Positions 26,536 through 36,075 of a stretch of DNA of 64,000 nt are shown here, one piece after another. Below the pieces are notes generated by a model that was given only the letters and a program-made list of their open reading frames with translations, was not told where the DNA came from and made no database searches. Source of the stretch: Bacillus massiliglaciei (GTDB lineage: Bacteria > Bacillota > Bacilli > Bacillales > DSM-1321); NCBI RefSeq assembly GCF_900098925.1, contig NZ_LT622357.1, forward strand, positions 84,169 to 148,168, written 5' to 3'. How positions within the stretch are numbered: position 1 is the first letter of the stretch; the number at the start of each line of letters is the position of its first letter. The translations under genes and the position numbers were made by a program.

Positions 26536-27417
26536 TCAGCCTTGAATGAACTCTTCAAATTTTGTCACAGCCTGCTTGTCATAGCGCCTTTCTTTGCTGA
26601 CCATCCATAAATTCCGGATAATGCTGATGCCTGAAAGGGCTACTTCCTTTAGATAGCCTTGCTCCAATTCCCGTATAAGAGTTAAGCGCGGAAGGATACT
26701 GACACCAAGACCTGCTTCAACAGCTCCTTTGATCGCCTGCGTGCTCCCCAGTTCCATATAGCTTTCAATCTTGGAAAGAACCCCATGCTCCCTTAATGTA
26801 TTCTCCACGATCAGCCGCGTACCTGAACTGGATTCCCGCCAAATCATCCGCTCTTTTTCCAGTTCTTCAATAGGAATGTCCCTGCGATTTTCCCAAAGAT
26901 GACCGGGAGGAACGACAAGAATCAATTCATCCTCCGCAAACTTTTTCACTTTAAAAGCCTTGTTGTCAAAAAGTCCTTCCACTAACGCCAGATCAATAAC
27001 ATCATTGGAAAGCTCTTCAAGGATATGTGTGGTATTTTTAATCGTCAGCATCACTTTAATATCCGGCTCCTGCTTCTTAAAAGCACCAAGCAGACTCGGC
27101 AGCAAGTATTCCCCAATCGTCAGCGATGCCCCTACCCGCAGGCTTGCATTATATTCAGAGATGGACCGCCCGATTACTTCTTTGGATTGATAAAAGTCAC
27201 TGAGAATCGCTTTTGCAAAAGGGTACAGCAGCTCCCCCGCTTCGGTGATCTTCAGTCTCCCCTCCACCCGTTCAAACAAAAGGGTGCCATAGAAGTCCTC
27301 CAGCTGGTGGATCTGTCTTGTCGCAGCAGGCTGAGTCACAAAGCTCAATCTTGCCGCCTGGCTGATGCTCCCTTCTTCCACCACCAGGCAGAACATCTTC
27401 AAATTTTCGATTTTCAC
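26536..27417 (-). CDS. LysR-family transcriptional regulator
   Basis: A 293-residue LysR regulator with the N-terminal winged helix IENLKMFCLVVEEGSISQAARLSFVTQPAATRQI and a C-terminal effector domain of two lobes (LRVGASLTIGEYLLPSLLGAF...SILPRLTLIRELEQGYL). It is divergent from the chromate transporter pair. An ATAAC-N5-GTTAT dyad, the classic T-N11-A LysR box, lies between them at 27526-27546. It probably regulates itself and the chr genes; the effector is unknown. Confidence 0.9.
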   Translation of the reverse strand: MKIENLKMFCLVVEEGSISQAARLSFVTQPAATRQIHQLEDFYGTLLFERVEGRLKITEAGELLYPFAKAILSDFYQSKEVIGRSISEYNASLRVGASLTIGEYLLPSLLGAFKKQEPDIKVMLTIKNTTHILEELSNDVIDLALVEGLFDNKAFKVKKFAEDELILVVPPGHLWENRRDIPIEELEKERMIWRESSSGTRLIVENTLREHGVLSKIESYMELGSTQAIKGAVEAGLGVSILPRLTLIRELEQGYLKEVALSGISIIRNLWMVSKERRYDKQAVTKFEEFIQG

Positions 27418-27525
27418 TAAAACAACCTCCGTCTTTCCTTCTATTCAAATATATCATACCCGTCCGGGAAGAAGCCAAAAAGCGCTTTATAGCGGGGTTT
27501 CTCGATAAAACTGATGTATTTTCTT

Positions 27526-27546
27526 GGTATAACAAAGCGTTATACC
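27526..27546. promoter_or_regulatory. LysR-type operator in the divergent regulator-chr promoter region
   Basis: GGTATAAC-AAAGC-GTTATACC has 8-base perfect arms with a 5-base spacer and contains the T-N11-A core. It is 109 bases upstream of the LysR start and 91 bases upstream of the first chr gene. Confidence 0.75.
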
Positions 27547-27636
27547 CAATCACTTTCTTGCAATTTACCAGTCTCGTTTCTTTTGATAAGGTAAGAAAGA
27601 AGATGTTATGCGAAAAAGAGAAAGCAGGTTAGACAA

Positions 27637-28260
27637 ATGAAAGATCAAACAAAAGTATTGTTCCAATTATTTTGGTCCTTTTTTAAAATATCACCCGTCA
27701 CATTTGGGGGCGGCTTTGCCATGATTCCCTTAATTGAAAAAGAAGTTGTCGAAAAACATCAGTGGATTAAAAGGGAGGATGTCACCGATGTCTTTGCCGT
27801 TGCGCAAACGGTACCAGGCTCTTCCGCTATCAATGCAGCAACCTTTGTCGGCCATCGGATTGCCGGGATTAAGGGAGCGATAGCGGCCATGATCGGCTCC
27901 TCCATCCCCACTTTCTTCATTGTACTTGTCCTTGCCGCGTTCTATAAATTTTTCGAGAATCATCCAAAAGTAGAGGCGGCCTTCGTATCCATTCGGATTA
28001 CCATCGTCGCGCTTATCGTATTTGCGGCGATTAAAATCATCAAGACCGCCATCATCGATAAATCAACCTTCAGCATGTTTGTACTAGGAGTCCCGGCCCT
28101 ATTTTTCATTCACCCGATTCTTGCGATTGCATCAGGCGCGTTACTCGGCATTGGAACGGTCGCACTGAAAATCAAGCTCGGCAAGAAAATTGAATTAGAA
28201 CGAAAAAAATCAAACAAAGATAAAGACGATTACGGCTACTTCATGGGAGCCGGCATTTAA
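27637..28260 (+). CDS. Chromate transporter, short-chain CHR protein, first subunit (YwrB-like)
   Basis: A 207-residue membrane protein that is one half of a split chromate ion transporter. It begins with the CHR signature FWSFFKISPVTFGGGFAMIPLIEKEVVEKHQWI, followed by AVAQTVPGSSAINAATFVGHRIAG and a set of hydrophobic helices. Short-chain CHR proteins work as pairs of opposite membrane topology, and the second half follows 15 bases downstream. The pair should export chromate (or related oxyanions). It ends in a charged tail (KKSNKDKDDYGYF). Confidence 0.92.
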   Translation: MKDQTKVLFQLFWSFFKISPVTFGGGFAMIPLIEKEVVEKHQWIKREDVTDVFAVAQTVPGSSAINAATFVGHRIAGIKGAIAAMIGSSIPTFFIVLVLAAFYKFFENHPKVEAAFVSIRITIVALIVFAAIKIIKTAIIDKSTFSMFVLGVPALFFIHPILAIASGALLGIGTVALKIKLGKKIELERKKSNKDKDDYGYFMGAGI

Positions 28261-28275
28261 AAGGAGGGGAACATC

Positions 28276-28818
28276 GTGGTATTTTGGGAATTATTCAGTT
28301 CATTTTTCCTCATTGGCTTCATTTCCTTTGGCGGCGGATATGCAATGATTCCAGTAATGGAAGCGGCTGTCACGGAGCATGGCTGGCTGACCGTCCAGCA
28401 GCTTACAGACATGGTCGCCATTGCCGGCATGTCTCCCGGTCCAATCGGTGCCAATATGGCTGTCCTTGTCGGCTATTCAGCTGCAGGGCTTGGCGGAGCC
28501 CTCATTGCTGCAGCGGGAATTCTGCTGCCTGCTGTTATCTGTGTCGTCCTTGTAGCTACTTTCTTCGGCAAGTTCCACCATCACCCGACTGTGAAAGCCG
28601 CCTTTTACGGATTACGGCCGATTGTCGCAGCCTTAATTATTTATGCAGCCTTGATTTTTGCGCTGTCTAACCATCTATTCAGCTTTGAGCTATCATGGCG
28701 GCCGATCAGCTACTTCTTGATATTCGGGCTATCCCTGTTCGCCCTGCTGAAGCTCCGCTGGCATCCGGCATATGTCATCATCCTGTCGGGAGTGGTTGGT
28801 GTGGCGCTTTATTCGTAA
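28276..28818 (+). CDS. Chromate transporter, short-chain CHR protein, second subunit (YwrA-like)
   Basis: A 180-residue partner of the preceding gene with the same repeat signature: SFFLIGFISFGGGYAMIPVMEAAVTEHGWL and VAIAGMSPGPIGANMAVLVGYSAAG. It starts at GTG 28276 with GGAGGGG 6 bases upstream. It is followed by a strong terminator, so the two genes form a two-gene operon controlled from the divergent LysR promoter region. Confidence 0.92.
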   Translation: MVFWELFSSFFLIGFISFGGGYAMIPVMEAAVTEHGWLTVQQLTDMVAIAGMSPGPIGANMAVLVGYSAAGLGGALIAAAGILLPAVICVVLVATFFGKFHHHPTVKAAFYGLRPIVAALIIYAALIFALSNHLFSFELSWRPISYFLIFGLSLFALLKLRWHPAYVIILSGVVGVALYS

Positions 28819-28824
28819 ATAATA

Positions 28825-28862
28825 AAAACAGGCGGAGATTTGAAATCTCCGCCTGTTTTTTT
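28825..28862 (+). terminator. Intrinsic terminator after the chr operon
   Basis: AAAAACAGGCGGAGATT pairs with AATCTCCGCCTGTTTTT, followed by further T. It has A-rich and T-rich flanks and may also act on the opposite strand. Confidence 0.93.
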
Positions 28863-28902
28863 ACCCGATAGAGAGGCAGGCTGCATACTGTACAGTTTGT
28901 TC

Positions 28903-29061
28903 CTAATCTGGTTTAATCCCCATCGAACCCATATACATAGAATTATAATGCAACGCTTTCTTAAATAAGATTCCCTTTCTTTTTGCGTCGCAACATTTAT
29001 CGTAATGTTTTAAGTAATAGTTTGATAGGAAATTAAACCACTTTATTTTCAATGATTTCAT
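28903..29061 (-). CDS. Small basic protein of unknown function (52 aa)
   Basis: Starts MKSLKIKWFNFLSNYYLKHY and contains DAKRKGILFKKALHYNSMY. It is rich in Lys, Tyr and Phe, with two adjacent cysteines. AAAGGAGAG lies 7 bases before the ATG at 29061, which makes translation likely. No family recognised. It is monocistronic between the chr operon and the PTS operon. Confidence 0.62.
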   Translation of the reverse strand: MKSLKIKWFNFLSNYYLKHYDKCCDAKRKGILFKKALHYNSMYMGSMGIKPD

Positions 29062-29305
29062 TGATGAACTCTCCTTTTGAGAAAAGACTCCAGGTTTAAG
29101 TTTATAAATTCCCAATAGAGAATGTTTGAAAACATTGCGTGTTTTTACGCTCCCTCATTCCCCTTTCACCATAAAAAACACCTATTTTTTTATAAAACTC
29201 TTAGCTAAATATATATAGAAAAAGAACGGCTTTCCCCCTAACCAAAATACTGATACTTAGAGATTATGTTCCGGGAAATAATGGGCAGCTCCCGCCTATC
29301 AAACG

Positions 29306-29339
29306 AGAAAAAGCCTTTGGGCTTCCAAAGGCTTTTTCC
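29306..29339 (-). terminator. Intrinsic terminator after ulaA
   Basis: GAAAAAGCCTTTGG pairs perfectly with CCAAAGGCTTTTTC around GCTT, giving a T tract on the minus strand nine bases after the ulaA stop. Confidence 0.92.
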
Positions 29340-29348
29340 TATAAGAGA

Positions 29349-30617
29349 TTACGATAATCCAAGCAGTTTTAGAATACTGACGATTAAGACTCCGACTACA
29401 CCGAAGTCTGCATCACCAAAGGTCGTGCCTTTATAGCCGATATCCCCCATCAAGACGAGCAAGATGGCCGGAAGAAAACTGATAATCAAGCCGTTGGCAA
29501 AAGCTCCAGCCATGGCACCGCGTCTGCCTCCGGTTACATTTCCGAATACACCGGCTGCTGCACCTGTAAAGAAATGGGGCACAAGTCCCGGCACAATAAC
29601 TTTCAGGCCTAGAACCGGAAGCAGGAACATCGAGATGATACCGGCAATAAAGCTGAACAAAAATCCGATGATCACGGCATTTGGCGCGAACGGGAATATC
29701 GTCGGGCAATCAAGGGCAGGCTTCGTGTTCGGTGCAATCTTATCAGCAATTCCCTTAAAGGCAGGAACAATTTCCGCTATGAGCATCCGCACACCGGCAA
29801 GGATAATATAAACCCCTGCAGCAAAGGTGATCGCCTGGATGAAAGAGAAGACAATAAAATTCGATCCGCCGGAAAGCTCCGCTTCAATGTATCCCTTGCC
29901 GGCAAACAAGGCCACAATCACAAAGAATAAGGTCATTGTCAGTGATACGGCAACAGACGTATCCCGAAGGAAGCCAAGTGATTTAGGAACCTTGATTTGT
30001 TCGGTCGTTTTCTCCTTATTTCCGAACCATTTTCCGACAGTCGCTGATACAAAGTAGCCGATGGAACCGAAATGGCCGATCGCGAAATCGTCACTTCCGG
30101 TAATCTGCCGCACAAACGGCTGCAGCAAGGCCGGGAATAGCACCATACAGAATCCTAGAATAATAGAGCCAATCAGAATCAGCGGGAAGCCTTCCATTCC
30201 GCCAACTGACAGGGTGACAGCAATCAAGCAGGCCATGAACAGCGTATGATGCCCTGTCAAGAAAATATATTTAAAGGGTGTAAACCGGGCCAAAAGGATA
30301 TTGAAAATCATCCCGAGCACCATGATCAAGGCTGTCGACGTACCAAAATCGCTTTGGGCCGCTGCGACAATCGCTTCATTATTAGGGATGACTCCCTCGA
30401 CATGGAAAGCATGATCGAACATTTGGCTGAAAATCGTGAGTGCTCCTGTCAGAACGGTTGCTCCAGCTCCGATAATGATGAAGCCCATAACCGTTTTCAG
30501 CGTGCCGGAAACCACATCCGCACTTGATTTTTTCTGCAGCAGCAAGCCAATCAGGGCGAACAGACCGACAAGGATTGCGGGCGTGCCCAATATATCATTC
30601 ATAATTATATCCAGCAT
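29349..30617 (-). CDS. ulaA: PTS ascorbate-type transporter, EIIC (UlaA/SgaT family)
   Basis: A 422-residue membrane permease of the L-ascorbate PTS family with about 11 helices. It has the repeated GxT and TGHH motifs seen in UlaA (KYIFLTGHHTLFMACLIAVTL), GSDDFAIGHFGSIGYFVSATVGKWFG and [23 protein letters not shown]. It would transport ascorbate or a related sugar acid with phosphorylation by the EIIB encoded upstream. A fragment of a second, diverged copy lies at 40482-40890. The operon order is PRD regulator, ulaB, ulaA. Confidence 0.93.
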   Translation of the reverse strand: MLDIIMNDILGTPAILVGLFALIGLLLQKKSSADVVSGTLKTVMGFIIIGAGATVLTGALTIFSQMFDHAFHVEGVIPNNEAIVAAAQSDFGTSTALIMVLGMIFNILLARFTPFKYIFLTGHHTLFMACLIAVTLSVGGMEGFPLILIGSIILGFCMVLFPALLQPFVRQITGSDDFAIGHFGSIGYFVSATVGKWFGNKEKTTEQIKVPKSLGFLRDTSVAVSLTMTLFFVIVALFAGKGYIEAELSGGSNFIVFSFIQAITFAAGVYIILAGVRMLIAEIVPAFKGIADKIAPNTKPALDCPTIFPFAPNAVIIGFLFSFIAGIISMFLLPVLGLKVIVPGLVPHFFTGAAAGVFGNVTGGRRGAMAGAFANGLIISFLPAILLVLMGDIGYKGTTFGDADFGVVGVLIVSILKLLGLS

Positions 30618-30642
30618 AGTTTCTCCACCTTTGTTATCTGAC

Positions 30643-30909
30643 TTATGATAGATGCGGTTCCAATTTCGATTTGATTTCCGGAATGCTCATCATATTTTCG
30701 AGCGTCACAATCGTCCGGCTTCCGTCATCAAGCTGGCCGACAATATCAGCTGCTCCCAAGAACACATCCGCCTGCATCGTTTTGGCAGAGGCAAGATCCG
30801 TATGATCGACTTCCGCTGTCTTGCCCATTTCCGCAAGCGCCTTTTTTACATTCATTTCCATAATGAAACTGCTTCCTAATCCATTACCGCATACAACCAT
30901 GATTTTCAT
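30643..30909 (-). CDS. ulaB: PTS ascorbate-type EIIB (UlaB)
   Basis: An 88-residue cytoplasmic EIIB with the phosphocysteine in MKIMVVCGNGLGSSFIMEMN at residue 7, followed by HTDLASAKTMQADVFLGAADI. It accepts phosphate from an EIIA domain and passes it to the substrate at UlaA. The start overlaps the regulator stop by 4 bases, so expression is coupled. No stand-alone EIIA (UlaC) gene is present; the only EIIA domain of the locus is at the end of the regulator. Confidence 0.92.
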   Translation of the reverse strand: MKIMVVCGNGLGSSFIMEMNVKKALAEMGKTAEVDHTDLASAKTMQADVFLGAADIVGQLDDGSRTIVTLENMMSIPEIKSKLEPHLS

Positions 30910-32972
30910 TCTGCTTCCTCCTTAGTATAGTGATGGATAAACTCCATCAGCTTGGTTTGATCTGATATTTCCAGCATACTCTCAATATGGGCCGGTTCAC
31001 TTAACAATTGTGTAAGCTGAACAAGTGCCCGAAGATGTGAATCATTATCAACAGCCGCAAGCACAATAATCAGGCGGACCGGTTTATCCGGGGCAAAGTC
31101 CACGGCTTCATCCAGCTTAAGCAAGCTCATTGAGAGCGAGCGGACTCCCTCTTCCGGCCTTGCATGGGGGATGGCAACGCCCGGTGTAATGACAACATAA
31201 GGTCCATTCATCTCTACCGCCTCAATCATCGCCTTCACATAGCTTTCCTCCACTGTCCCTAAATCGACGAGCGGCTTTGCGGCTGCGCGAATGCCTTCCT
31301 TCCAATTAGGGACACTCGGCTGCAATTGAATCGTCTGGCTCGTGAGTAATTCTTCTAGCACAGGTTTTTCCGCCTCCTTTAATGAATATTTGGCCGTCCT
31401 CGGCACCTGGCCTGCCAGTGTAAGCCGGAGCGCCTTTTCCAGCTGATCCGGTTCATGGACCGACGCGTATTTCGAAATCACTTTCAGCAATGCCGAGACA
31501 TCGGCCTGCTGCGGTGTATAGCCATACAGTTCGTGCATCACCTGCTGACGGAGCATCTGTTTATCATGCAGCTCCAGAATCGGCGGAACAACAAACAGAA
31601 CCGCATCTGTTCTCATATGAACCGTTGAAAAAACAAGATCATAGGCCAGCGGATAGTCGGCCGCTTTCCGTACTGACAGAACATCCAGAAAAAGAATATC
31701 CGGGAACAATTCCTTCAGCGTGTAAATGAGGATATTGCTGATTCCGATTCCGTTCGGGCAGACGACTATCGCTTTCTTCCGGTCATCCAGCGTCGTTCCC
31801 TGCCGCCTCAGCCATCCGCCAAAATAGATGGTAAAGTAAGCGGCTTCACTTTCAGAGACCGGACGGCCGATTTCGCTTTCCAGCAGCCTCAGCGACTTTT
31901 TCGTCAAATGATGTAATTCCGGATAGACCTTCTGAACACGCTCAGTTAACGGATTGTACTGAGTGATTCCATAGCGGATCCGATAATAGGCCGGTTTAAA
32001 ATGAACATATAATTGCCGGCACAGCTGTTCTTTATCCTGTAAATGAACAAAGGCCAGTCTTTCAAACTCTTCCACTGTTTTCGCAAGCAGGGTCTGGATG
32101 ACTTCATCCTCTTTCAGCGGGGACAGATCCTTCGTTCGGTTCATGCTTAACAGATGAAGTGCCGCATATAATTTTTCGGTCTGGCTCCACACTGACTGCA
32201 CGGCCTCCGTCTCTGTCATCCGTTCAATCCATTTACATTCTTCTGATGTGACAAGAGAAGCCCAGCTTTCCTCTATCTGAAGTCCGTCTCCCTTAGCAAT
32301 CAGCTGGTCGGTAGTGAGAAATAAAAAGGTGAGCTCATGGAGCCGTTCATCCGTAAAAGCAATGCTCAGCTCCTGTTCCATTTGTTCCAGCCCTTCCCGG
32401 ATCGATTGGATTTGCTTCTTCCTATCCGCCCAGACACACTCCATAATCAGCCGGCTGTTGGTACTGTTCAGCACCTCCCGTACAAGATTTTCTGCAACAA
32501 CCCTCTTCTTCCGGCTGTCGCCTTCCATCATGTATCCATGCTGCTTGGAATAATGAATCTTCAATCCCAGAAGCTCCATCTTTTCCTTCAGCCTTTGCAA
32601 ATCCTTTAATACCGTATTTCGGGAAAGTCCGGTTAATGACTGGAAATGAAAGACGGACAGTTCTTCCCGGCTCAGCAAAATCATCAGGCCAAACACCTTT
32701 TCCCGATCAGACTCCGAAAAGCTGTATGTCCGTTTCGAAAGCTTCATTTCAAACTGCTGCTCACGAATTTTTTCAGTCAGCGAATACCCAGAACCCCTTT
32801 GATACTGCACAGACGGATAGCCCTGATATTCCAGCCAGTCGTTGACTTTGCCGAGTCCATATTGAATCTGCCTTCTAGTCAGTCCGGTTCGCTCCTCCAG
32901 CTCCTTCATTGTTAATAAGGATGAATGCTGAAGCAGCTTAAGCAAGCCGGCACTTCTTTCATCTAAAAACAT
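30906..32972 (-). CDS. BglG/MtlR-type PRD transcriptional regulator with EIIB and EIIA domains
   Basis: A 688-residue multidomain activator. Helix-turn-helix domains are at about 1-170 (MKELEERTGLTRRQIQYGLGKV; FHFQSLTGLSRNTVLKDLQRL). Two PRD domains follow at about 180-400 (regulatory histidines within HELTFLF and HHLTKKSLRLL). A GatB/UlaB-like EIIB domain has its cysteine in AIVVCPNGIGISN, and a C-terminal EIIA domain has the histidine in VITPGVAIPHARPEEGV. Phosphorylation by HPr and by the PTS should tune its activity. It is the first gene of the regulator-ulaB-ulaA operon with 4-base overlap. Confidence 0.92.
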   Translation of the reverse strand: MFLDERSAGLLKLLQHSSLLTMKELEERTGLTRRQIQYGLGKVNDWLEYQGYPSVQYQRGSGYSLTEKIREQQFEMKLSKRTYSFSESDREKVFGLMILLSREELSVFHFQSLTGLSRNTVLKDLQRLKEKMELLGLKIHYSKQHGYMMEGDSRKKRVVAENLVREVLNSTNSRLIMECVWADRKKQIQSIREGLEQMEQELSIAFTDERLHELTFLFLTTDQLIAKGDGLQIEESWASLVTSEECKWIERMTETEAVQSVWSQTEKLYAALHLLSMNRTKDLSPLKEDEVIQTLLAKTVEEFERLAFVHLQDKEQLCRQLYVHFKPAYYRIRYGITQYNPLTERVQKVYPELHHLTKKSLRLLESEIGRPVSESEAAYFTIYFGGWLRRQGTTLDDRKKAIVVCPNGIGISNILIYTLKELFPDILFLDVLSVRKAADYPLAYDLVFSTVHMRTDAVLFVVPPILELHDKQMLRQQVMHELYGYTPQQADVSALLKVISKYASVHEPDQLEKALRLTLAGQVPRTAKYSLKEAEKPVLEELLTSQTIQLQPSVPNWKEGIRAAAKPLVDLGTVEESYVKAMIEAVEMNGPYVVITPGVAIPHARPEEGVRSLSMSLLKLDEAVDFAPDKPVRLIIVLAAVDNDSHLRALVQLTQLLSEPAHIESMLEISDQTKLMEFIHHYTKEEAE

Positions 32973-33139
32973 GTCATAATCCTCTCCCTGCTTCTACAAT
33001 ACTGGATAAATTAACAGAAATATATGATTTCTCAGTCCCTTTGTTGTCACCTTTACTGCACAACAATATACTTTTCTCTTGTTTCTTAAAAGTATTGATT
33101 TTTTCAAACTCCTTTATCTTGCGACTCTTTCCAAATAGT

Positions 33140-33245
33140 CCGCTGCCTCGAAGGCACTTCGCTTTCCGCGGGTGAGCTGCGAGCCTCCTCGCTCGTGCCT
33201 CTCTCCGGGGTCTCACATTGCTTTTCCCGTCAGGAGTCTTCATGC
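33140..33245. repeat. Dispersed GC-rich Bacillaceae repeat, copy 1
   Basis: This noncoding block contains CGCTTTCCGCGGG, GAGCCTCCTCGCTCGTGCC and TTTTCCCGTCAGGAGTC in that order. The same frame of motifs recurs in the opposite orientation at 62019-62100. Blocks of this form are scattered through Bacillaceae genomes. Function unknown. Confidence 0.7.
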
Positions 33246-33283
33246 CCTCGGGCTGCTCAGCAGTTTCTATAACACAAAAAAAC

Positions 33284-33322
33284 AATCAAAAGCCGGAAGG
33301 ACATTTCCCTTCCGGCTTTTTC
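33284..33322 (-). terminator. Intrinsic terminator after codA
   Basis: AAAAGCCGGAAGG pairs with CCTTCCGGCTTTT around ACATTTC, flanked by A and T tracts. It starts four bases past the codA stop. Confidence 0.92.
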
Positions 33323-33325
33323 ACT

Positions 33326-34594
33326 TTATCTAGTAAAGGTAACTTTTTCTATGCTGTCTCCCAGCCTGATGCTCGTTTCAGCCGGCTTCGTTTCAGCAAT
33401 CACTTCGCCGTTGCGGATTGAGTAAAGAACGGATGCCTGCTTACGGACTGCTTCATATTCATTTTCAGCCCCGAGAACAATCAGGTTGGCTGGTTTTCCT
33501 TCCTCCACACCGTAGCGGTCTTCAATATTTAGTGTTTTGGCGCTGTTTTTGGTAATGAAGTCAATCGAATTCTTAATCTGTTCATATCCCATCAGCTGTG
33601 TAACATGAATGCCCATATGCAGCACTTGGAGCATATTCCCCGTTCCAAGCGGGTACCATGGATCAAAAATGTCGTCATGGCCAAAGCAGACATTAAGCCC
33701 TGCCTCCTGCAGCTCCTTCACCCGGGTAATCCCCCTTCGCTTCGGATAGGTATCAAAGCGGCCCTGGAGATGAATATTCACCAATGGATTGGCGACAAAA
33801 TTGATGTTCGACAGCTTTAATAATCGAAATAGCTTGGACGTATACGCATCATTGTAAGAATGCATGGCCGTCGTATGGCTTGCCGTAACAAGCTCGCCCA
33901 TTCCAAGCTTATAGGCTTCGGCGGCAACCGTTTCAACAAAGCGTGACTGTTCATCATCAATCTCATCACAGTGGATATCGACAAGACGATCATACTTCTC
34001 GGCCAGCTGAAAAGCAGCCTTCAGGGAATCGACGCCATATTCCCTCGTGAATTCGTAATGCGGAATCCCCCCGACAACATCGGCCCCCATCTTCAGTGAT
34101 TCCTCTAACAGCTCAAGACCATTTGGATAAGAAAGAATTCCTTCCTGCGGAAATGCGACGATTTGCAGGTCCACATACCGGGACATATCCTCCTTCACTT
34201 CCAGCATTGCCTTCAAGGCCGTCAGATCCGGATCAGTCACATCCACATGGGTGCGGACATGCTGGATTCCCTGGGCAATCTGCCATTTCAAAGCCGTTTT
34301 CGCCCTTAGCTTTACGTCTTCATGTGTCAGCATTTCTTTTCGTTCCGCCCAGCGCTGGATTCCTTCAAACAGTGTCCCGCTTTCATTCCAGTTCGGCTCA
34401 CCTGCTGTAAGTGTCGTATCCAGGTGAATATGCGGCTCGATGAACGGCGGAAGCACGAGGCATCCATGAACGTCCATCACCTGCTCGTCACCGCTTACTT
34501 CGATCGTTCGGTTAATCTTTTCAATTTTTCCGGCTTCGATTCGGATTTGCCAAAGCCCTTCTTGATTTCGCAATACAGCATTTTGAATAATCAT
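33326..34594 (-). CDS. codA: Cytosine deaminase (amidohydrolase family)
   Basis: A 422-residue amidohydrolase that converts cytosine to uracil and ammonia. It shows the metal-binding [17 protein letters not shown], the histidine strands VRTHVDVTD and [26 protein letters not shown], and the CodA signature [20 protein letters not shown] carrying the catalytic aspartate. It overlaps the upstream permease gene by 4 bases. A PyrR-type attenuator precedes the pair, fitting a pyrimidine-salvage role. Length and motifs match E. coli CodA. Confidence 0.93.
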   Translation of the reverse strand: MIIQNAVLRNQEGLWQIRIEAGKIEKINRTIEVSGDEQVMDVHGCLVLPPFIEPHIHLDTTLTAGEPNWNESGTLFEGIQRWAERKEMLTHEDVKLRAKTALKWQIAQGIQHVRTHVDVTDPDLTALKAMLEVKEDMSRYVDLQIVAFPQEGILSYPNGLELLEESLKMGADVVGGIPHYEFTREYGVDSLKAAFQLAEKYDRLVDIHCDEIDDEQSRFVETVAAEAYKLGMGELVTASHTTAMHSYNDAYTSKLFRLLKLSNINFVANPLVNIHLQGRFDTYPKRRGITRVKELQEAGLNVCFGHDDIFDPWYPLGTGNMLQVLHMGIHVTQLMGYEQIKNSIDFITKNSAKTLNIEDRYGVEEGKPANLIVLGAENEYEAVRKQASVLYSIRNGEVIAETKPAETSIRLGDSIEKVTFTR

Positions 34595-35865
34595 GCTTCC
34601 GTCACCTTCTTCATTGTTGTAGTTGCTTTAGATTCTGCGGCTTTCCTTACAAGGAAAGATAGAACCACATAGACTGCCGCTGCCCCGATAATCCCATTTA
34701 AAGGCGGGATCCCCGGCACGAATTTCGCCATCGCTGCCCCGATTGCCCATGCTGCTAAAGCGCTCCAGTTGACACTTTTGAATTTCATTTTTTCAAAAGA
34801 TTGATAGCGTCCGCGGTTCAAAATGAAGTAGTCCGCAATCAGGATGGCCCCGATTGGCGGAAGCGCGGAGCCAAGCAAGGTCAGGAACCCTGTGAAATTG
34901 TTGTACAGCCACATCGCCAGGATCGTGCCGACGATGCCATTGAAGATGACGACTTTGCTCTTTTTGATTTTTGTAATGTTTGAGATTCCCAGTCCTGAAG
35001 CATAGATGGAATTATCATTGGTTGTCCAAATATTTAAACCAAGAACAATGATCGCCGGGATAATCAAGCCTTGCAAAAACATCACTTCTGATATATCCGA
35101 CTGTCCTGTCGCAATGGCTCCAATCGCTCCAAACCCAAACATTAAGCTGTTTCCGATAAAAAACGCAATAACCGTTGTCCATACACCCGTTCTCTTCGTT
35201 TTTGCAAACCTCGTGAAATCCGGTGTCAGCGTTCCGCCGCTGATGAATGATCCGACACAGATCGTTAAGGCCGCTGCCATGCTCATCGTTTCAGCCGGCT
35301 GATAATCCATCAAGGACTGGAACCCGCCAAGGGAATCCACAGCATCTAAGGCCGAGAATCCGCCAAGGGCCACAATCGCCGGCACTGCCACAAAACTCAA
35401 AATCGTTAAAGCCTTCATTCCAAAGAAAGCCGTTGCCGTCATCAACAATCCAGCAATGATAATCAAAACAGCTGTATCAATGCCTGTCACCTTCTGAACC
35501 GGCACTGCAAACATCGCCACGCCCACTCCAAACCAGCCAATCTGCGTGGCACTAAGCAAGAAAGAAGAGAGATACGATCCTTTTTCTCCAAACGCATAGC
35601 GCGTCAGCAAGTGAGTGGAAAGACCTGTCTTCGCTGCGATATACGCAAGTGAACCTGTATAAGCTCCCAGAATCAAATTCCCTGCCAGCACGGCAAGAAT
35701 GAATTGCGGCATAGAAAGTCCAAGACCGAGCGTCCCGCCGGAAAGCATACTGGCTGAGAAGAACGTGAAGCCAAGCATCACCACGAGCATCCTCCAAAAT
35801 CCATTACGATGCGACTGCGGCACCGCCTGCAAAGAAAAATCCAAATCAATCATTTTCTTTTCCAT
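34591..35865 (-). CDS. codB: Cytosine permease (NCS1 family, CodB-like)
   Basis: A 424-residue membrane protein of the NCS1 nucleobase:cation symporter family with 12 predicted helices. It has [58 protein letters not shown] [17 protein letters not shown] and [14 protein letters not shown]. It imports cytosine for the deaminase encoded immediately downstream with a 4-base overlap. Transcription is probably controlled by the PyrR-type attenuator in the 5' leader and a consensus promoter at 36076-36104. Confidence 0.93.
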   Translation of the reverse strand: MEKKMIDLDFSLQAVPQSHRNGFWRMLVVMLGFTFFSASMLSGGTLGLGLSMPQFILAVLAGNLILGAYTGSLAYIAAKTGLSTHLLTRYAFGEKGSYLSSFLLSATQIGWFGVGVAMFAVPVQKVTGIDTAVLIIIAGLLMTATAFFGMKALTILSFVAVPAIVALGGFSALDAVDSLGGFQSLMDYQPAETMSMAAALTICVGSFISGGTLTPDFTRFAKTKRTGVWTTVIAFFIGNSLMFGFGAIGAIATGQSDISEVMFLQGLIIPAIIVLGLNIWTTNDNSIYASGLGISNITKIKKSKVVIFNGIVGTILAMWLYNNFTGFLTLLGSALPPIGAILIADYFILNRGRYQSFEKMKFKSVNWSALAAWAIGAAMAKFVPGIPPLNGIIGAAAVYVVLSFLVRKAAESKATTTMKKVTEA

Positions 35866-35920
35866 ACATGTATTCCTCCTGTTTTAGAAAATCTAAAACT
35901 GGTACACTGCCTTCAGAGAA

Positions 35921-36050
35921 AAGAAAAGAGGCCTCCTGCCTGTGAATGCAAGAAGCCTCTTTTATCCGGAATGGGTATCATTCTATACAGAAATCCCCCA
36001 TGATCTCCAGTTCATTTCGTCGTCCTTGCCAGCCTCACGGGACTGAATTA
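35921..36050 (-). promoter_or_regulatory. PyrR-type attenuator in the codBA leader
   Basis: On the minus strand the leader contains CAGTCCCGTGAGGCTGGCAAGG (36045-36024, shown in two overlapping parts of the motif), which matches the PyrR-binding consensus AGUCCnGnGAGGCU followed by AAGG. It is followed 60 bases later by an intrinsic terminator, AAAGAGGC...GCCTCTTTT with a T-rich tail (35921-35964). PyrR bound with UMP/UTP would prevent antitermination and shut off cytosine uptake and deamination when pyrimidines are plentiful. Confidence 0.88.
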
Positions 36051-36075
36051 AAGGTACCAGTATGTAATTAACGTA

